Assembly (NCBI GenBank): GCA_022360435.1
Contig: JAKSCU010000494.1
Coordinates: 1-37,210 of the forward strand
Direction: 5' to 3'
Length of the DNA stretch: 37,210 nt
DNA from: Bacillota bacterium
Lineage (GTDB): Bacteria > Bacillota > Desulfotomaculia > Desulfotomaculales > Desulfallaceae
Numbering within the stretch: the first letter of the stretch is position 1; every line of letters begins with the position of its first letter. Positions 34,010-37,210 of this stretch are shown here, one piece after another. Made by a program: the position numbers and the translations under genes. The notes under the pieces are model-generated. The model ran no database searches. It had not been told where the DNA came from and saw only the letters and a list, made by a program, of their open reading frames with translations.

Positions 34010-34345
34010 CTACACACAGCCGGTGGGTTTGGGTAGTCCCGCCAGCTTGCAGGCGCCCTTGGCCGGTCCGGAGGGAAACAAGTCATAAATGTACTTCAGG
34101 CTGCAGCCCGTTTCCTTGCACAGCTTGCGGACCATGGGCGCGATGTGGTACTGTTTGAAGTACGCCCTCAGGTAGTTAATCACTTTCCAGTGGTATTCGT
34201 TCAGTTGGGTTATTCCCTCGGAGGCGGCGAATGCCCTGGCCACATCTTCGTTCCACAAGTCGGGATCAATCATAAAGCCGTCTTCGTCCAGCTCAATTTC
34301 CACGCCGTTAACGGTTATGCAAGGCACAGCTGCATGCACCCCCAT
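34010..34345 (-). CDS. dsrC: DsrC sulfur carrier protein
   Basis: DsrC carries sulfur from the dissimilatory sulfite reductase as a trisulfide and hands electrons and sulfide on to DsrMK. The body matches (GVEIELDEDGFMIDPDLWNE; YFKQYHIAPMVRKLCKETGC). The C-terminal arm GACKLAGLPKPTGCV has both conserved cysteines, ten residues apart with the second penultimate, so it is a true DsrC and not a one-Cys TusE relative. The start is unclear: the ORF-track TTG 34375 overlaps dsrK; ATG 34345 or GTG 34339 (CAGGA seven bases before the GTG) give the usual length of about 110 aa. It is the last gene of the dsr operon. Confidence 0.95.
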   Translation of the reverse strand: MGVHAAVPCITVNGVEIELDEDGFMIDPDLWNEDVARAFAASEGITQLNEYHWKVINYLRAYFKQYHIAPMVRKLCKETGCSLKYIYDLFPSGPAKGACKLAGLPKPTGCV

Positions 34346-34365
34346 TTCCTGACCAGCTGAAAAAT

Positions 34366-35748
34366 CTATTTCCAAACCAGGGCCTTACCCACCAGGTCGA
34401 TAAGACCCTTGACTTCGACGCCCAGTTCGTGTTCCTCCACCATCGGGTACAGTTGGGCCTTGCAGATGGAGCACGGGGCGCACAGGATGCCGTTGCCGCC
34501 CTTGCCCACGCCGGTGGCCCGCACCTGGTCGGCTTTCTTCTGGCTGAGCTGGATGCGCTTCTGGTACATTTCCGGGTCGTCGAACAGGATGCCCGAACCG
34601 CCGCCGCAACAGAAGTTATCCATACCATTGGGGGTCATTTCCCGAAAGTCCGTGGTAACGGCGTTCATAATGACGCGCATGTTCTCGTTCAGGCCGCAGG
34701 CGCGCACGTAATTGCACGGGTCGTGCAGTGTGGCGGGCTGCGAGTTGTTCTCGGGGTTCAGTTTCAACTCGCCCTTGCGGATCAGATCGGCGACTTCGTC
34801 ATGGATGTGGGTTATGGGCCAGCGCATCGGCCGGTCGGCCAGGGATGGAATGTACATCTTGGCCGCCCGCCAACCGTGGCCGCACTCACCCCAGACGATC
34901 TTCTTGGCGCCCAGTTCGTGCGCCGCGTTCAGCAAGCGATTGACATTGCCCCGCTGGGTATAGTACTGGTCAAACAGAAACCCGAAGTTGCCGGCCTCGG
35001 TAACGGTGCTGGGGATGGTCCAATTGGCGCCGATATATTTAAAGAACATGCCCGCGCCCATCAGGGTGTACTCGTTCAGCATAAAGTCCGCCGAGGATGG
35101 GATGTAAATAATATCCGAATCCGGCTTGTCGACGGGAAAGTCAACCTCGGCGCCGAAAATATCCATGATTTCCTCGGACATGAACTCCAAGGTGTCAACA
35201 ATGCCCGGCTTGGGCAAGGTCATATGGTTGCCCGTCTTTTCCATGCCGCCGCCGGTAGTGGCGTGCAGCTTGGGCGTAATGCCCAGCCAGTGCAGGATCT
35301 GGCGGCCGACGAAAGTCACCTCGCAGGTGTCGATGCCGAAGGGGCACACATGGGCGCACCGGCGACACTGACTGCACTGGTAGTAGTAAGAGTACCACTG
35401 TTCGATAACGTCCAGGCTGATATCCTCGGCGCCCACCAACTTGCCGAACCAGCGCCCTTCCAGGGTGAAGTAACGGCGGTAGATCTTGCGGATCAGTTCG
35501 GCCCGGTTGCCGGGAATGTTGTTTGGATCCTGGGTGCCCAGATAAGTGTGGCAATTTTCGGCACACTGGCCGCACTTGACGCAGGATTCCATGGCCACCA
35601 CGAAGGAGCGAAATTTCTTGCGAATATCATCCAGGTACTCCAGCGCTTTTTGCGGCTTTTGCTCGTCGGGCACCGGCTCGACAAAAATTTTGCGCAGTTC
35701 TTCAGGAGTAGCCCGAACCGGTTGTGTCATTCCATTATATTCTGGCAT
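34366..35748 (-). CDS. dsrK: DsrK, HdrD-like iron-sulfur subunit
   Basis: This 460-aa cytoplasmic subunit of the DsrMK complex reduces the DsrC trisulfide. It has two 4Fe-4S clusters of ferredoxin type (CVKCGQCAENC at about residue 55 and CSQCRRCAHVC at about 125). Two CCG-type regions follow (WGECGHGW with HDPCNYVRACG; NFCCGGGSG with CAPCSICK), which carry the special catalytic 4Fe-4S cluster in heterodisulfide reductases. The start is ATG after GGAGGGGG. It begins four bases after the dsrM stop and ends close to dsrC, so all are one transcript. Length is normal for Gram-positive DsrK. Confidence 0.96.
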   Translation of the reverse strand: MPEYNGMTQPVRATPEELRKIFVEPVPDEQKPQKALEYLDDIRKKFRSFVVAMESCVKCGQCAENCHTYLGTQDPNNIPGNRAELIRKIYRRYFTLEGRWFGKLVGAEDISLDVIEQWYSYYYQCSQCRRCAHVCPFGIDTCEVTFVGRQILHWLGITPKLHATTGGGMEKTGNHMTLPKPGIVDTLEFMSEEIMDIFGAEVDFPVDKPDSDIIYIPSSADFMLNEYTLMGAGMFFKYIGANWTIPSTVTEAGNFGFLFDQYYTQRGNVNRLLNAAHELGAKKIVWGECGHGWRAAKMYIPSLADRPMRWPITHIHDEVADLIRKGELKLNPENNSQPATLHDPCNYVRACGLNENMRVIMNAVTTDFREMTPNGMDNFCCGGGSGILFDDPEMYQKRIQLSQKKADQVRATGVGKGGNGILCAPCSICKAQLYPMVEEHELGVEVKGLIDLVGKALVWK

Positions 35749-35751
35749 AAT

Positions 35752-36576
35752 TTATACCCCCTCCCCGGCGGTATCGCCGGACGGAACCCCTATACCGGCT
35801 TTACGGGCCGCCGCTACGTCAACATCGGGTATGCCCGGGGCGGGATCTTTGTAAACCCGGTTGACAATCCAACGCTCGGCGAACATACCGAATAGATGCA
35901 TCAGTTTACTGAACGGGAGAATAATCAACATAATCTGCACCAGCAGGTAGTGGACCAGGAAAAAGCCGTTGTCCAGAAGGGACATGCCCATAACCGGCTG
36001 GAACGTGGCCAGGGCCAGCATGTAGTCCCGTACAGGCACATAGCCCACGTTTACGGCGGGGAACAAGCGCATAATGTTGCCCACACCCACCAGCGCAATC
36101 AGGTAAACCAGCCACAGGTTGTCGCTCAGCCTGGTTGTTTCCCTGACGGGTCTAATGCTTACGCGCCTATACAGCAGGTAAAGCAAAGCGACGAACAGTA
36201 AAATGCCGAATACCGTGCCCAGTATGTTGGACATGGCTTTGCTCAGTTCCGGGGTGATACCCAGGCCCGGGATCAAAGCAAACTGCTGGCCCAATAAGCT
36301 GAAACCCACCACATGCCCGGCGATGATGCTAAGCAGGGCAATGTGCATTAAAATGGCGCCGGCCCACAGGGCTTTATCAAATCTGAACAAGTTGCGGAAC
36401 AGGAAAGCTTCCGAGCCTATCCTTATAGCCACTTCGGTGTTGTTATTCAGCCAGGGTGAAAGTGTGATATTGTGAACAATCCGCGCTCCCACCCAGCGAC
36501 CCAGGCGGTACATTACACCCAGGGTAAAAAGGATTACCGTGATATACGGTAATATTTGTCCAATTAGTAATTGCAC
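35752..36576 (-). CDS. dsrM: DsrM, membrane cytochrome b subunit
   Basis: This membrane subunit of DsrMK is related to the gamma subunit of nitrate reductase; it takes electrons from menaquinol through two hemes b. I place the start at GTG 36576, five bases after GGGAGGTG, giving 274 aa; the ORF track adds 15 residues. It has about six membrane segments, with His residues in MHIALLSIIAGHVVGF and FLVHYLLVQ as likely heme ligands, and ends in a soluble tail. The gene pair lacks dsrJ, dsrO and dsrP nearby, which is usual in Gram-positive sulfate reducers. Confidence 0.94.
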   Translation of the reverse strand: MQLLIGQILPYITVILFTLGVMYRLGRWVGARIVHNITLSPWLNNNTEVAIRIGSEAFLFRNLFRFDKALWAGAILMHIALLSIIAGHVVGFSLLGQQFALIPGLGITPELSKAMSNILGTVFGILLFVALLYLLYRRVSIRPVRETTRLSDNLWLVYLIALVGVGNIMRLFPAVNVGYVPVRDYMLALATFQPVMGMSLLDNGFFLVHYLLVQIMLIILPFSKLMHLFGMFAERWIVNRVYKDPAPGIPDVDVAAARKAGIGVPSGDTAGEGV

Positions 36577-36645
36577 TAGTGCACCTCCCTGGAGCATAGC
36601 CCTTTTATCTTTAAGGGCCAATTAGTTAAATAAAAATGCAGCAAA

Positions 36646-36831
36646 TTAATTTTCCTCTACGGTGATAGCGCCGGTAGGGCACACGGAAACACAGGTTTCG
36701 CAACCAAGACACTCTTCGGGGTCGGTTACCACTGCTATCCCGTCCTCCATTTCTAAAATATCCGCGGGACAGGATTCGGTACATTCACCACAACCTTCAC
36801 ATTTGTCACGATCAATAGCAACCGTAAAAAT
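36646..36831 (-). CDS. 2[4Fe-4S] ferredoxin of the dsr operon, probable AUU start
   Basis: This small electron carrier has two cluster motifs, CEGCGECTESCP and CLGCETCVSVCP. The ORF-track start at 36915 would add 28 unrelated residues. A consensus AAGGAGGTG lies eight bases before ATT 36831, which gives MFTVAIDRDKCEGC, the normal N-terminus for such ferredoxins, in 61 aa. The in-frame GTG at 36840 lies inside the Shine-Dalgarno itself. A TTG near 36870 after AGGGGG is a weaker alternative. It is the first gene of the dsr operon, 69 bases before dsrM, and may supply low-potential electrons to sulfite reduction. Confidence 0.88.
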   Translation of the reverse strand: MFTVAIDRDKCEGCGECTESCPADILEMEDGIAVVTDPEECLGCETCVSVCPTGAITVEEN

Positions 36832-37210
36832 AAGGCTCACCTCCTTAAAAGACTTTTTAACTTGCGTGGACAATCCCGTCCCCCTAAAGCTATCTCCTCC
36901 CACGGACGGAAGCATCCTTAGAATTGGGTTGCTAAAAAAATTAGGGTAAAACAGATAAATCCCCCTTAAAATATTCGTTGTCCGCGCAATTATTCCTCCC
37001 GGCTCAAGGCATCAAGCGGCAATTTTTTCACAATTCAAAAGTAGCATGTAACGCCCGGCCTGTCAACGGACACAAAATGCCAAGCCGGGCCTGGTCTGGC
37101 TGCAGCGCATTTGACGGCTATTGAGCCGTGCTTTATACTAAAGCTTGAGGGGTGCGGCCAGCTGTCAACACCCCGGAGTCAAAACAGCAGAGGGGTAGAG
37201 AAAATTGCCT
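36832..37210 (-). other. Leader and upstream region of the dsr operon
   Basis: No full gene is visible here. The sigma-A promoter lies at 37038-37066. The roughly 190-base leader between it and the ferredoxin contains GGGAGG then TTG and a seven-codon frame ending in TAA, a possible leader peptide, and further purine-rich blocks (AAGGGGG, GGGAGGAG, AGGGGG). Beyond the promoter a second TTGACA near 37165 has no -10 at the right distance. Confidence 0.5.
37038..37066 (-). promoter_or_regulatory. Promoter of the ferredoxin-dsrMKC operon
   Basis: TTGACA (37066-37061), exactly 17 bases, then TACTTT (37043-37038) on the minus strand. The -35 box is perfect and the -10 keeps TAxxxT. Confidence 0.7.

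Noticed and set aside
34429-35895. 488-aa plus-strand ORF opposite dsrK
   Set aside because: It is antisense to the well-supported dsrK/dsrM reading frames, His/Gln/Val-biased in the way mirror frames of GC-rich genes are, and matches no family.

Overview
The window looks like chromosome from an endospore-forming, sulfate/sulfite-reducing Firmicute (Desulfotomaculum-like Peptococcaceae). The grounds are a ferredoxin-dsrM-dsrK-dsrC operon, the spore germination pair sleB-ypeB, a Spo0F-like regulator, a T-box leader, strong GGAGG ribosome binding sites with many TTG/GTG starts, and GC-rich coding regions. Almost everything lies on the minus strand; only a toxin-antitoxin pair, two or three small genes and relics are on the plus strand. 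I found no tRNA, rRNA or CRISPR.

Region 1 (1-10430) is one long minus-strand catabolic operon: GntR regulator, RpiB-like isomerase, split transketolase, TRAP transporter (dctP-dctQ-dctM), zinc alcohol dehydrogenase, PFK-family kinase, SDR dehydrogenase, GatY/KbaY-like class II aldolase, and the first codons of another gene at the window edge. The RpiB-like protein keeps its catalytic Cys66 but has lost the conserved histidines and phosphate-binding arginine. The transketolase C half has Ser where the phosphate-contacting His is normally found. I infer that the operon handles a sugar derivative that is not phosphorylated at the usual end; a sulfo-transketolase-like route is one candidate. This is the best lead in the window.

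Region 2 (10430-14800) is accessory: a decayed antitoxin-like fragment, several copies of a hairpin repeat, a radical SAM protein, a LysM/M23 peptidase, and an MntA-HepT (MNT/HEPN) module bracketed by 47-bp direct repeats. Region 3 (14800-25010) is mostly housekeeping: rho, transaldolase (apparently with an AUC or AUU start), fructose-bisphosphate aldolase, a Cys-rich protein, a Spo0F-like regulator, a Yip1-like membrane protein, sppA, pyrG, a small XapX protein missed by the ORF track, and argS. Region 4 (25010-31510) holds a broken REP-associated transposase between inverted short repeats, paaK, a possible solo IS605-type end/omega-RNA, an lrp-aminotransferase operon under a T-box (specifier probably CUG, Leu), then ypeB and sleB. 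Region 5 (31600-37210) has two small plus-strand genes, a CobB/DsrN-like amidase, and the dsr operon, read from a clear sigma-A promoter through ferredoxin (probable AUU start), dsrM, dsrK and dsrC to two terminators.

All family assignments are by reading motifs; no search was run. Residue comparisons to E. coli enzymes are from memory of those sequences.
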